Shown one piece after another: positions 9,700-18,588 of a stretch of DNA of 64,000 nt (the stretch's first letter is position 1; each line of letters starts with the position of its first letter). The DNA is taken from contig NZ_JAVIWK010000001.1 in NCBI RefSeq assembly GCF_034314165.1, forward strand, positions 3,673,001-3,737,000, written 5' to 3'. Source of the DNA: Pseudomonas sp. Bout1. GTDB lineage: Bacteria; Pseudomonadota; Gammaproteobacteria; Pseudomonadales; Pseudomonadaceae. A program made the translations under genes and the position numbers. The notes beneath the pieces are model-generated. The model did no database searches. It saw nothing but the letters and a program-made list of their open reading frames with translations, and was not told the origin of the DNA.

Positions 9700-12192
9700 A
9701 TGTCGTCACGCACCTCCAGCAAACCCGCTGCACTGGCTCACGCTTCAACCACCCTGATCCCCGCCCTGCTGCTGTTCATCTCCGGCATGGCCGCCCTGGT
9801 GTACCAGGTGCTGTGGATCAAGCAACTGTCACTGGTCGTGGGGGTGGAGGTGTACGCCATTACCACCGGTATCAGCGCGTTTTTTGCCGGGCTGGCGTTG
9901 GGTGGGTTGCTCTTCGGACGCTGGGCAGATCGCCTGTCGCGACCTTTGTTGCTGTATGCAATCCTCGAAATTCTTGTCGCCGTGCTTGGCGTGGGCGCCA
10001 CTGTCGCCCTGAGCATGGCCGCCAGCCCGTTTGCCTGGCTGGAACACCAGATCGGCCTGTTGGCCTGGGTGCTGCCGTTTGTGTTGGTGGGCATCCCGGC
10101 GCTGCTGATGGGCGGCACCTTGCCGGTGCTGGTGCGTTCGCTGGACATCGACCCCAAGTCCCTCAGCCAGGCCGGTGGCCGCCTGTATGCGGCCAACACC
10201 GCCGGCGCGATTGCCGGCACCTTGCTCTGCGCGTTTGTGTTGATCGCCACATTCGGCGTGCGCGGCAGCGCCCTGGTGGCAGCGATGCTCAACCTGCTGG
10301 CCGCCGTCGGTGCATTGTTGTACGTGCGGCATCACTCCCCTGCCCCAGTAACTCACACCCGCGGCGCCCAACCGGCGCGCCTGGCCCTGGTGTTGTACGC
10401 CATCGCCGGTGGCGTGGCCCTGGGTTACGAAGTGGTGTGGTCGCAATCGATCGTGCAGTTCATGAGCACCCGCACCTATGCCTTTGCCGTGGTACTCGCC
10501 ACGTACCTGGCCGGGCTGTTTATCGGCAGCCAGTTCATGGCACGCCGGGTAGAGCGTATCCGTGACCCATGGGGTGTGTTCGGCCTGCTGATCGCCGGGG
10601 CCGGGTTGGTCGCGTTGCTGGAAATTGCCTTGCTCGGCCGCTGGCTGGTGCTGCTGCAAACCCAGGCCGAAGCCCTGGTGTTGAGCCTGGGCGGCGCCGA
10701 ACTGCCAGGCATGAGCGCACGCTTTGCGGTGGCGGCCCTGTGCATTGTGTTTGTGCCGACCCTGTTGCTCGGCGCAGCGTTTCCGCTGGCCCTGCGCTTG
10801 AGCGTAGGCAGCGAGCATGTGGGGCGGGATGTCGGCGCAGTGGTAGCGTTCAATACCCTGGGCGGGATTGTCGGGGTGATGCTGTGTGGGTTTGTGCTAA
10901 TCCCCTGGCTCGGGCTGGTGCGTACCCTGGGGTTGCTGGCGGTGATTGCCGGCGTGGTGGGCTATATGGCCGTGCGCCGTGGTCACGGGGTGAAGAAAGG
11001 CCGGCGCCAGGCCGTGGTCGCCCTTGGCCTGTTGTCACTGGCGGTAGCGTTGCTGACCCCGGTGGATCGCCTGGCCAAGCTGTTGCCGGGTGCGCGCAAT
11101 GCGAGCCTGGCGTTTTACCAGGAAGGCCGCGGCGCCACCGTCGCCGTGGTCACTCAAGGCCAAGGCGCCCGCAGTTTTCAGCGCCTGTACATCCAGGGCG
11201 TGTCCAACACCGGCGACGCCATGCCGTCCCTGCGCTATATGCGGATCCAGGCGCTGCTGCCACTGCTGATTCATAACGGCGAGCCCCGTTCGGCGCTGGT
11301 GATCGGCTTCGGCACCGGGATTACCGCCGGGGCATTGCTGCGCTATCCCGGGCTGGAACACCGGGTGGTCGCCGAGTTACTGCCGTCGGTGATCCAGGCC
11401 GCGCCGTTGTTCAAGGGCAACTTCAATGCCGCCAGTGACCCAGGCGTGGAAGTGCGCCTGCGGGACGGTCGCCAGGAGCTGCTGCGCAACCCACAGGCGT
11501 ACGACCTGATCACCCTCGAACCGCCGCCGCCTTCGGCTGCCGGGGTGGTCAACCTGTATTCGCGCGACTTCTACCAGTTGGCAGCGCGGCGCCTGGAGAA
11601 AAACGGCCTGCTGGCCCAATGGCTGCCGCTGCCGACGCAAAACATCGAGGACTCGCAGTCACTGGTGCGCAGCTTCCTCGACGTATTCCCCTACGCAACG
11701 CTGTGGACCAGCGAATTCCACGAGATGCTGCTGGTGGGGTCCCTGGAGCCCATCAAGTTGGACGCCACACGCATTCGCCAGCGCTTTGAGCAGCCGACTG
11801 TCAGCAGCGCGTTGGGGGATGTGGGTATCGATTCGGCCGCCACCCTGCTCGCGACCTGGGTCACCGACCGCCAGGGCCTGGAGCGCTTCGCCGAGAATGC
11901 CTTACCGGTCACCGACGACCAGCCACGCATCGAATACGCACCGTGGGTGCGCAGCAAGGAGATCGCTCGGGTGCTCCCAGCGTTGCTGGATTTGCGCGTA
12001 CCGGCGCCATTGCTGAATACCGACCCGGCGTTTTCCCGCACCCTGGACAGCGAGCAACAGCGCCTGATGCAGTTCTATCGCGCCAGCCTGCATGCCTACG
12101 ACGGGGACCGCACCGCCTGGGGGCGGGATATTCAGGCGGTGTTGCAACAAGACAGCGTCAACCCTTACTACCGCTGGTTTATTGGCCAGTAG
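9700..12192 (+). CDS. Polytopic membrane protein with C-terminal spermidine-synthase-like domain
   Basis: An 830-residue fusion. Residues about 20-470 hold 12-14 hydrophobic segments of MFS-like type; residues about 480-760 form a Rossmann domain of the spermidine synthase superfamily, with ALVIGFGTGITAG as the nucleotide-binding loop and RDGRQELL after it. The usual catalytic Asp region (TDSSDP in SpeE) is replaced by TLEPPPPS, so ordinary aminopropyl transfer is doubtful. The start at 9700 is preferred because the longer reading frame runs back into the REP doublet. Proteins of this kind are annotated as fused MFS/spermidine synthase; no substrate is known. Confidence 0.83.
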   Translation: MSSRTSSKPAALAHASTTLIPALLLFISGMAALVYQVLWIKQLSLVVGVEVYAITTGISAFFAGLALGGLLFGRWADRLSRPLLLYAILEILVAVLGVGATVALSMAASPFAWLEHQIGLLAWVLPFVLVGIPALLMGGTLPVLVRSLDIDPKSLSQAGGRLYAANTAGAIAGTLLCAFVLIATFGVRGSALVAAMLNLLAAVGALLYVRHHSPAPVTHTRGAQPARLALVLYAIAGGVALGYEVVWSQSIVQFMSTRTYAFAVVLATYLAGLFIGSQFMARRVERIRDPWGVFGLLIAGAGLVALLEIALLGRWLVLLQTQAEALVLSLGGAELPGMSARFAVAALCIVFVPTLLLGAAFPLALRLSVGSEHVGRDVGAVVAFNTLGGIVGVMLCGFVLIPWLGLVRTLGLLAVIAGVVGYMAVRRGHGVKKGRRQAVVALGLLSLAVALLTPVDRLAKLLPGARNASLAFYQEGRGATVAVVTQGQGARSFQRLYIQGVSNTGDAMPSLRYMRIQALLPLLIHNGEPRSALVIGFGTGITAGALLRYPGLEHRVVAELLPSVIQAAPLFKGNFNAASDPGVEVRLRDGRQELLRNPQAYDLITLEPPPPSAAGVVNLYSRDFYQLAARRLEKNGLLAQWLPLPTQNIEDSQSLVRSFLDVFPYATLWTSEFHEMLLVGSLEPIKLDATRIRQRFEQPTVSSALGDVGIDSAATLLATWVTDRQGLERFAENALPVTDDQPRIEYAPWVRSKEIARVLPALLDLRVPAPLLNTDPAFSRTLDSEQQRLMQFYRASLHAYDGDRTAWGRDIQAVLQQDSVNPYYRWFIGQ

Positions 12193-12238
12193 TTGAGCGC
12201 TCAGTTGGCCCGGGGCACGAACCCCGGGGCGCAACCTC

Positions 12239-12907
12239 TCAGCGTTTGAGTTTGAGATACGACTGGTGCATGTCCGAGGCCCAGCCGTCGATCACAGCTT
12301 TCACATCGTCGGCCTTCATCACCTGGGAGTCGTTCGACAACGGCTTGCCGGTGCCTTTGCGCACGACCTGGGCGATCACCTTGCCGGTGTCGCCATCGAG
12401 GAATTGGGCCTCGGTGCCCAGGGTGGTTTCCTGGTCACGAATCCCGGCGCCGGTGCTGACCGCTGCGGCCACCAGGGCGATGGGAATGTATTCATACGGC
12501 TTGAGGCTTTCGGTCTTGCTGCTGACCGCCGTGATGGCCGCCCGCAACACAACCACCCCCGGGCCAGGCCCGTTGGCCAGTGGCAGGGATTTTTCCAGTT
12601 CGCGCTTGAGCGCCTGGTTGTAGTAGGTATTGATGCCCTGCAAGGTGCTGTCAGGAATCCTGGTGGTGGCTTGCGGCTTGGGGTAGAACTGAGTGGGCTC
12701 GATGTACACCGCGGTGTAGCGGCTCAGGTTAAGGTTAGGGTCCACCCAGCGCATCACTTGCGCCCCCGACGGTGACTTGGCTTCCTGCAGGTGGCTATAG
12801 TCGGAGAGAAACCCGGAGTATTCGTCTGGCTGCGTAACCTTGCTCGAACATCCCACCACCCCGATCGAGGCAATGCACACCGAGCCGATCATTAGTCCTA
12901 GCTTCAT
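12239..12907 (-). CDS. DUF3313 domain-containing lipoprotein
   Basis: A 222-residue lipoprotein: signal peptide with lipobox VVGC followed by SSK, so it should be lipidated; serine after the cysteine suggests the outer membrane. The body shows the DUF3313 pattern, with YTAVYIEPTQFYP and LEKSLPLANGPGPGVV. Function of the family is unknown. It converges with the spermidine-synthase-like gene; between them (12207-12230) is a CCCGGGG/CCCCGGG hairpin that could end both transcripts, although no T-run follows. A GGGAGTTCC sequence precedes the start. Confidence 0.85.
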   Translation of the reverse strand: MKLGLMIGSVCIASIGVVGCSSKVTQPDEYSGFLSDYSHLQEAKSPSGAQVMRWVDPNLNLSRYTAVYIEPTQFYPKPQATTRIPDSTLQGINTYYNQALKRELEKSLPLANGPGPGVVVLRAAITAVSSKTESLKPYEYIPIALVAAAVSTGAGIRDQETTLGTEAQFLDGDTGKVIAQVVRKGTGKPLSNDSQVMKADDVKAVIDGWASDMHQSYLKLKR

Positions 12908-13107
12908 CTTGGAACTCCCTGGCTGTCATCGTAGGAACACTGAGCTGTAGTTATAGCCAACTCTGGGAAAATAACCCGGCAGGCGTTGCAGGTTGTGGGG
13001 TATTTCACAGCGACTTTTCTATTTGACAGGCAAGCGCCCAACGTCAAAGCTGCACGGAGCTTAAGCGCGCCATTAGAGCGTCAATGCATCGGACATCGGA
13101 AGTCGTA

Positions 13108-15360
13108 ATGCCCAAGCCTGATAATAAAACCGTGCCTCCCCGTGACTCATCCAGCCGTTACCTGTACCCCGTAGTGATCGCCCTGTTGCTGTTGGCCATG
13201 GCCGGCATCTGGTTTTTCCTCCAGGCCAGCACGCCCAAGCTGCCGGCGGCGGCGCCTGCGCCCGTGGCCACGCCGGTGGCGGTGCTGCCGCCTGCGCAAA
13301 TGGTCGATGAGCAGCAATGCCAGGGCTGCCACCAGGCCCAGGTCAAGGACTGGCAAGGCTCGCACCATCAACTGGCAATGCAGGCAGCCACGCCTGAAAC
13401 AGTACCCGCCGACTTCAACGGTGCGTCTTTCAGCAGCGAAGGCGAAACCACCCGATTCTCGCGACGGGGCGACGAGTTTTGGGTCAACACACCCGGCGCC
13501 GACGGCAAGGCCGCAGACTTCAAGGTTGCCTATACATTCGGCATCGCACCGTTGCAGCAATACCTGATCGAGGTCGGTGATGGGCGCTTGCAGGCTCTGG
13601 GCGTGGCCTGGGATACGCAAAAAAACCGCTGGTTTCACCTCTACCCCGGCCAGGGTGTGAACTTCAAGAACCCGCTGCACTGGAGCAAGCCCAGCCAAAA
13701 CGCCAACTTCATGTGCGTGGAGTGCCACACCACCGGCTATAAGCGCAATTTCGATGCGGCCAAAAACACCTTCGACAGTCAGTGGAACAGCCTGGGCGTG
13801 GGCTGCCAGGCCTGCCATGGCCCGGCGTCGAACCATGTAGCGTGGGCGGCGAAAAAAGGTGACCTGCTGCACGCAGGTTTTGCCGTGGACTTGAAAGACA
13901 AGGACGCCACCGTCGAGATCGAAACCTGCGCCCGTTGCCATGCTCGCCGCGCCCCGCTGGGAGACGGTCACACCGTCGGCAAGCGCCTGATGGACGATTA
14001 CCTGCCCAGCCTGCTGACCCGTGAGCTGTATACGCTGGACGGCAAGATCCAGGACGAGGTGTTCGAACACGGCTCGTTCGCCCAAAGCAAAATGGCTGAC
14101 AAGGGCGTGCGCTGTAGCGACTGCCATAACCCGCACAGCGCCGAGCTCAAGGCGCCGGGCAACGGGGTTTGCCTGCAATGCCACAACACCGCGGGCAAAA
14201 CTTCGGTGGCCACGGTAGACGGTCGCGGGTTGCAAGCCAAGCACTACGACTCCCCGGAACACACCCGCCACATTGCCGGTGAGCCAGGTTCGTTCTGCGT
14301 CGATTGCCATATGCCCGGCAAGTTCTACATGGGCAATGATTTCAGGCACGACCATAGCTTCAGCATTCCAAGGCCCGGCGACCAGGTCAGCGAGCAGTTC
14401 AAACTCTGGAACAGCAGTGAAGCCGAGCATGCACCGCGTTATGACGAGAGCATGGTGTTGATTCGCGGTGGGCAGCCGGGCGCAGCGCAAGCGCTGTATG
14501 ACCAGTTGGCGCGCAACAACCTGCCGGCAATCCAGCGGGCGACCTTACTGGCCGAACTGGCGAATTACCCCAGTGAGCAGGCGTTGAAACTGGCAACCAA
14601 AGACTTGGGTAATCCGGCGCCGAACGTGCGAGAGAGTGCGGTACGGGCGGTGAGTGCGTTTGTGCCGCCAGCAGAACGGGTGGCGTTGTACGGACCGTTG
14701 CTCCGAGACCCGGTGCGGGCGGTGCGCATTATTGCCGCGCGGGATTTATTGAGCGCTTCGGGGCAAGGGCTCGGGCCGGACTGGGACAAGGCGATCACTG
14801 AGTACGAGAATGTTCAGTTGAGTCTGCTGGAACGCGCCGAGGCCAATCTCAACCTGGCGATGCTGTATCAGGCCAGTGGCCGCAGCGACAAGGTTGAGGC
14901 GCAGTTGCGCACTGCGTTGCTGCGAGACCCGGACTTCTTCCCGGCGCTGGTGACCCTGGCGCAATGGCTGGAGGCCAACGGTCGCGCTCAGGAGGCACGG
15001 ACATTGGTGGCAGACAACCTGCGCCAAAACCCGCAGGCGCCGCTGCTGCAGCACACCCAGGGCCTGATGTTGATTCGCGCCGGGGATACACCCAAAGCCA
15101 TGGCGTATTTGCGCGAAGCCGCGCGATTGGAGCCTGCTAACCCGCAGTACAGCTTCGTGCTGGCGGTCGCCCTGCACGACAGTGGGCATATAGACCAGGC
15201 TTGCGAGCAACTGGAGCGGCTGCTCAAGCTGCAGCCCTATAACCGTAACGCACGGCTGTCGTTGATCCAGTATTACCTGGAGAACGGGCAGGAACCCAAG
15301 GCGCAGGTAGTGATGCAGTCGTGGAAAAAGCTCAACCCCGGGGACCCGGCGCTGAAGTGA
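13108..15360 (+). CDS. Membrane-anchored seven-haem cytochrome c with HEAT/TPR C-terminus
   Basis: A 750-residue protein, start at 13108 chosen over the ATG at 13084 because CGGAAG lies just ahead. One N-terminal TM helix (VVIALLLLAMAGIWFFL) anchors it with the rest in the periplasm. Seven CxxCH haem-binding motifs are visible: CQGCH, CVECH, CQACH, CARCH, CSDCH, CLQCH and CVDCH. From about residue 450 the sequence becomes helical with HEAT-like and then TPR-like repeats, the last three TPRs ending the protein. Similar cytochrome/TPR proteins occur in many proteobacteria, with unknown electron partner. It stands alone between the DUF3313 gene and a REP. Confidence 0.87.
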   Translation: MPKPDNKTVPPRDSSSRYLYPVVIALLLLAMAGIWFFLQASTPKLPAAAPAPVATPVAVLPPAQMVDEQQCQGCHQAQVKDWQGSHHQLAMQAATPETVPADFNGASFSSEGETTRFSRRGDEFWVNTPGADGKAADFKVAYTFGIAPLQQYLIEVGDGRLQALGVAWDTQKNRWFHLYPGQGVNFKNPLHWSKPSQNANFMCVECHTTGYKRNFDAAKNTFDSQWNSLGVGCQACHGPASNHVAWAAKKGDLLHAGFAVDLKDKDATVEIETCARCHARRAPLGDGHTVGKRLMDDYLPSLLTRELYTLDGKIQDEVFEHGSFAQSKMADKGVRCSDCHNPHSAELKAPGNGVCLQCHNTAGKTSVATVDGRGLQAKHYDSPEHTRHIAGEPGSFCVDCHMPGKFYMGNDFRHDHSFSIPRPGDQVSEQFKLWNSSEAEHAPRYDESMVLIRGGQPGAAQALYDQLARNNLPAIQRATLLAELANYPSEQALKLATKDLGNPAPNVRESAVRAVSAFVPPAERVALYGPLLRDPVRAVRIIAARDLLSASGQGLGPDWDKAITEYENVQLSLLERAEANLNLAMLYQASGRSDKVEAQLRTALLRDPDFFPALVTLAQWLEANGRAQEARTLVADNLRQNPQAPLLQHTQGLMLIRAGDTPKAMAYLREAARLEPANPQYSFVLAVALHDSGHIDQACEQLERLLKLQPYNRNARLSLIQYYLENGQEPKAQVVMQSWKKLNPGDPALK

Positions 15361-15401
15361 GGTTGGGAACGTGGCACAGCTTGCGGTGTAGACCGCCTGC
15401 T

Positions 15402-15426
15402 GTGGGAGCAGGCTTACCCGCTCCCT
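15402..15426. repeat. Single REP-like hairpin
   Basis: GTGGGAGCAGGCTTACCCGC followed by TCCC is an imperfect palindrome of the REP type common between Pseudomonas genes. It sits between the convergent cytochrome/TPR gene and the 164-residue protein gene and may act as a transcript end. Confidence 0.55.
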
Positions 15427-15446
15427 CAAACGCCCGCCGTGAAATC

Positions 15447-15941
15447 TCAGCCGCGCTCGCGGGGTATCAGGCTCTGCAACTGCAAAGCCAGGAAGTTGGC
15501 ATCGAAGCCGAAGGTGTCCGGGTCTTTCAGGCCGTTGGTTTTCTTCCACAACCAGTCGTTTTTCCCCGGCAGCAGCACCAGGGAAATGCTGCCATAACGG
15601 GCGGCGGTCAAGCCCATCACCGACAGCGAAATCAGGCCGCCGGCGCCCATTACGTCCGGCACGAACTCCACCGGTTTGCCGGCGATATGGATAGTCAGTT
15701 TTTCGGCCTTGAACGTGGAGGTCTCCACCGGCACGCTGGGGCCAAAAGCCACGTATGCCTCACGCTGCACTTCCAGCAAGCCGACGGTCTTCACCGATTC
15801 CAGCCACTGCTCGATCTGGCCGAACAGCTCGCCGATCTTGTGTGCCCAGTGGGCCGACTGCACGTCGAACTGCTGCTTCTTGTGGGCTTCGCTGTCGGCG
15901 TAATGACGAAGCATCTCGCCCAGTTGTTGTACATCGTCCAT
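15447..15941 (-). CDS. Hypothetical protein
   Basis: A 164-residue soluble protein I do not recognise. The start at 15941 (MDDVQQLGEML) is chosen because AAGGAA lies at the right distance; a longer frame would run antisense through the racemase gene. The N-terminal 65 residues are helical and charged; the second half is beta-rich (KLTIHIAGKPVEFVPDV, then ISLVLLPGKNDWLWKK). No signal peptide, cysteine cluster or known motif was seen. It is divergent from the racemase gene, with 126 bp between the starts. Confidence 0.7.
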   Translation of the reverse strand: MDDVQQLGEMLRHYADSEAHKKQQFDVQSAHWAHKIGELFGQIEQWLESVKTVGLLEVQREAYVAFGPSVPVETSTFKAEKLTIHIAGKPVEFVPDVMGAGGLISLSVMGLTAARYGSISLVLLPGKNDWLWKKTNGLKDPDTFGFDANFLALQLQSLIPRERG

Positions 15942-16067
15942 TGCCGTGTTCCTTGGGTGACCCATATTGCGAGCCTTGATCATGGCAGATGCCGCACACA
16001 GGCGTATGACTAAAGCATGGCGCGCGGGTAATGTGATGCCCTCGCCCGTCCATTTCAGGAGCAACGC

Positions 16068-16763
16068 ATGCGCACCATCGGCCTTATCGGCGGCATGAGC
16101 TGGGAGTCCAGCGCCGAGTATTACCGCATCATCAACCAACGCGTGCGCGACCAACTCGGGCCGCTGCGCTCGGCGCAACTGTTGATGTACAGCGTCGACT
16201 TCGGCCCGGTGGAGCAGGCCCAGCATGCCGGCCGCTGGGACGACGCTGCGCTGATCCTCGAGGATGCCGCCCGGCGCCTGCAAGCCGGTGGCGCCGAATG
16301 CATTGTGCTGTGCACCAACACCATGCACCTGGTGGCACCGCGCATTGAAGCAGCGGTGTCCATACCGTTTCTGCATATTGCAGACGCCGCCGGGGCTGCG
16401 GCGGTAGAGGCCGGCACGCTGACCGTGGGCCTGTTGGGCACCGCGTTCACCATGGAGCAGGCATTTCTCAAGTCACGCCTGGCCGCCCAGGGGCTGACCG
16501 TGCTGGTGCCGGACGCAGACGAGCGCCAGGCGGTGCACCGGATCATCTATGAAGAATTGTGTGTCGGGGTGATCAGCGACGCGTCGCGCCAGGTCTACCA
16601 GCAAGTGATCGAGTCCCTGGCCGCGCGCGGCGCCCAGGCCGTCATCCTCGGTTGCACGGAAATCAGCCTGTTGATCAAGCCCGAGCACAGCGACCTGCCA
16701 CTGCTGGACACCACCGAGCTGCATGCGCAGGCTGCGGTGGCGTTTGCGTTGCAGGCCGACTAG
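16068..16763 (+). CDS. Aspartate/glutamate racemase family protein
   Basis: A 231-residue cofactor-independent amino-acid racemase family member. The N-terminus MRTIGLIGGMSWESSAEYY is typical of the YgeA-type group. The two catalytic cysteines are in IVLCTNTMH (about residue 83) and VILGCTEIS (about 195). YgeA-like enzymes have broad, weak racemase activity on amino acids other than Asp/Glu, so the substrate is open. AGGAG precedes the start. The 3' end overlaps the convergent GNAT gene by 4 bp. Confidence 0.88.
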   Translation: MRTIGLIGGMSWESSAEYYRIINQRVRDQLGPLRSAQLLMYSVDFGPVEQAQHAGRWDDAALILEDAARRLQAGGAECIVLCTNTMHLVAPRIEAAVSIPFLHIADAAGAAAVEAGTLTVGLLGTAFTMEQAFLKSRLAAQGLTVLVPDADERQAVHRIIYEELCVGVISDASRQVYQQVIESLAARGAQAVILGCTEISLLIKPEHSDLPLLDTTELHAQAAVAFALQAD

Positions 16764-17272
16764 GCCGCCTTGCGGATGCGCGCCATGGTCAGGGTGTCGA
16801 CAAATGCACCGTCACGCACGGCGTAATCGCGCAGCCGGCCTTCGGTTTCGAAGCCGAACTTATGGTACAGGCGGTGGGCGGCTTCGTTGTCGGCGTACAC
16901 CGTCAGCTCCACCCGGTGCAGGTTCATCCAGTTATCCGCCACCTCCAGCGCCGCGCCCAGCAAACGGGAGCCCACGCCCTTACCCTGCCAAGCCGTGGCG
17001 ACACCCATGCCGAATGAACCGACATGGCTTTGGCGCACGCGCAAATACTGTTCCAGACCGAGCTGGCCGATGACCTCGCCGGCATGCAACGCCACCAGTT
17101 GTAGCCGCCGCTCGTTGTCCTGTACCAGCCGCTTGCGCCAGGCCTCCACCGACTGGAAAGGCATTTGCAGCACCTGACGGCATACAGCCGGATCGTTGTA
17201 CAACGCAGCGACGCCTTCAAGGTGGGCCTCGGTGAAGCGCGTGATTACGATTTTCGGTTCAGGTGTGTGCAT
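16760..17272 (-). CDS. GNAT family N-acetyltransferase
   Basis: A 170-residue single-domain GNAT enzyme. The acetyl-CoA loop is visible as WQGKGVGSRLLGAALE (about residues 95-110), preceded by a strand ending in FGMGVA, and the C-terminal part has AAHRLYHKFGFETEGRLRDY, typical of the YhhY-like amino-acid acetyltransferase group. The substrate is not readable. AAGGATG is the ribosome site. It lies between the convergent racemase and the glycerate kinase gene on the same strand. Confidence 0.88.
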   Translation of the reverse strand: MHTPEPKIVITRFTEAHLEGVAALYNDPAVCRQVLQMPFQSVEAWRKRLVQDNERRLQLVALHAGEVIGQLGLEQYLRVRQSHVGSFGMGVATAWQGKGVGSRLLGAALEVADNWMNLHRVELTVYADNEAAHRLYHKFGFETEGRLRDYAVRDGAFVDTLTMARIRKAA

Positions 17273-17350
17273 TGTGTTTCATCCTTTGAAAAACACATGG
17301 CGGGCCAGTGTAGGCGGCAAAACCTCAGCATGGCGAGCCCTGCACTGCAA

Positions 17351-18496
17351 TTATCGGGAGCGCGCAGCCACCCGCTTCCACACTCGGGCAATATCTGCCG
17401 CCCGCTCGCGCAACAGCTGCGGCGCCTCGCTGCAGGCCTGTTCCAGGGTCATTGGTCCCGAAGGCAAGGCGAACGCGGCATCCACACCGTGAGCGTACAT
17501 TTGCTCATAACCTTCTCCCAACGTGCCGGCGATCACGATCACCGGCACGTCGTGCTGTTTGGCAATGCGCGCGACGCCGAACGGGGTTTTGCCCCGCAGG
17601 GTCTGGGCGTCGAAGCGGCCTTCGCCGGTAATGACCAGGTCGGCGCCGCGCACGGCGCTTTCAAGCCCGACAAGCTCCGCGACCACTTCAACACCCGCAC
17701 GAAATTGTGCGCCCAGGAACGCCTTGGCGGCGAAACCCAAGCCACCGGCGGCACCGCTGCCGGGTTCGTCACGCACGTCTTTGGGCAAGACCTTGGCGCA
17801 GTGATCGGCGAAATGGCCGAGGGCAGCGTCCAACTGCTCGACTTGTTGGGGATTGGCACCTTTTTGCGGGCCGAAAATCGCGGAGGCACCGTGGGGGCCG
17901 CACAGCGGGTTATTCACGTCGGCAGCGATTTCGAAGCGCACCTCGGCCAGGCGTGGGTCCAGTTGTTCCAGACTGATGCGCGACAGCTTGCCCAGTGCCA
18001 GTCCGCCCAAGGGCAATGCGGCGCCTTCGGCATCAAACAATTGCACACCGAGGGCCAGCATCGCCCCGGCCCCGCCGTCGTTGGTGGCGCTGCCGCCAAT
18101 CGCCAGAATAATGCGCCGGGCGCCGGCATCCAGGGCCGCGCGAATCAGTTGGCCGGTGCCGAAGGTGCTGCTGGAACAGGCATCCCGTTTACCCGGCGGC
18201 ACCAATTGCAGGCCACTGGCTTCGGCCATTTCGATGAGTGCGGTGTGGCTCTCGGCCAACCAGCCCCAATGCGCGTCGATACTGGCGCCCAACGGCCCTT
18301 GCACACAGGTGGTGCGCAACTCGCCCTGGCAGGCGGCGAGCACCGACTCCACCGTGCCCTCACCACCGTCGGCCATCGGGCACTTGATCAGCTCGGCCTC
18401 GGGCCACACGGTGGCCAGCCCCTCGGCAATGGCATTCGCCACGCCTTCAGCACTCAGGCTGTCCTTGAACGAGTCAGGGGCGATGATGATTTTCAT
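17351..18496 (-). CDS. garK: Glycerate kinase (GarK/GlxK type)
   Basis: A 381-residue glycerate kinase of the type 1 family, phosphorylating D-glycerate to phosphoglycerate. The start MKIIIAPDSFKDSLSA is the family signature; later come CPMADGGEGTV, GGSATNDGGAGAM and GEGRFDAQTL with the last loop GKTPFGVARIAK. The ATG at 18496 is chosen because it begins the conserved N-terminus; a longer frame would add a non-conserved segment. It follows the cdaR-like gene by 92 bp on the same strand, matching the E. coli logic in which CdaR controls glucarate/glycerate genes. Confidence 0.92.
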   Translation of the reverse strand: MKIIIAPDSFKDSLSAEGVANAIAEGLATVWPEAELIKCPMADGGEGTVESVLAACQGELRTTCVQGPLGASIDAHWGWLAESHTALIEMAEASGLQLVPPGKRDACSSSTFGTGQLIRAALDAGARRIILAIGGSATNDGGAGAMLALGVQLFDAEGAALPLGGLALGKLSRISLEQLDPRLAEVRFEIAADVNNPLCGPHGASAIFGPQKGANPQQVEQLDAALGHFADHCAKVLPKDVRDEPGSGAAGGLGFAAKAFLGAQFRAGVEVVAELVGLESAVRGADLVITGEGRFDAQTLRGKTPFGVARIAKQHDVPVIVIAGTLGEGYEQMYAHGVDAAFALPSGPMTLEQACSEAPQLLRERAADIARVWKRVAARSR

Positions 18497-18588
18497 TGGG
18501 CTTTCTCCGGTTTTTATAACGCCCATGCTGCCAGTTGGCACCGGCAATAACGCCGGTCCATTGCACAAGAGTGGCAGGGGTTTGTTGT

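Noticed and set aside
13147..14490. 447-codon open frame on the minus strand
   Set aside because: It is antisense to the seven-haem cytochrome gene, which has CxxCH motifs in the sense frame.
15942..16376. N-terminal extension of the 164-residue protein to 16376
   Set aside because: It would be antisense to the racemase gene; the ATG at 15941 has AAGGAA in front of it.
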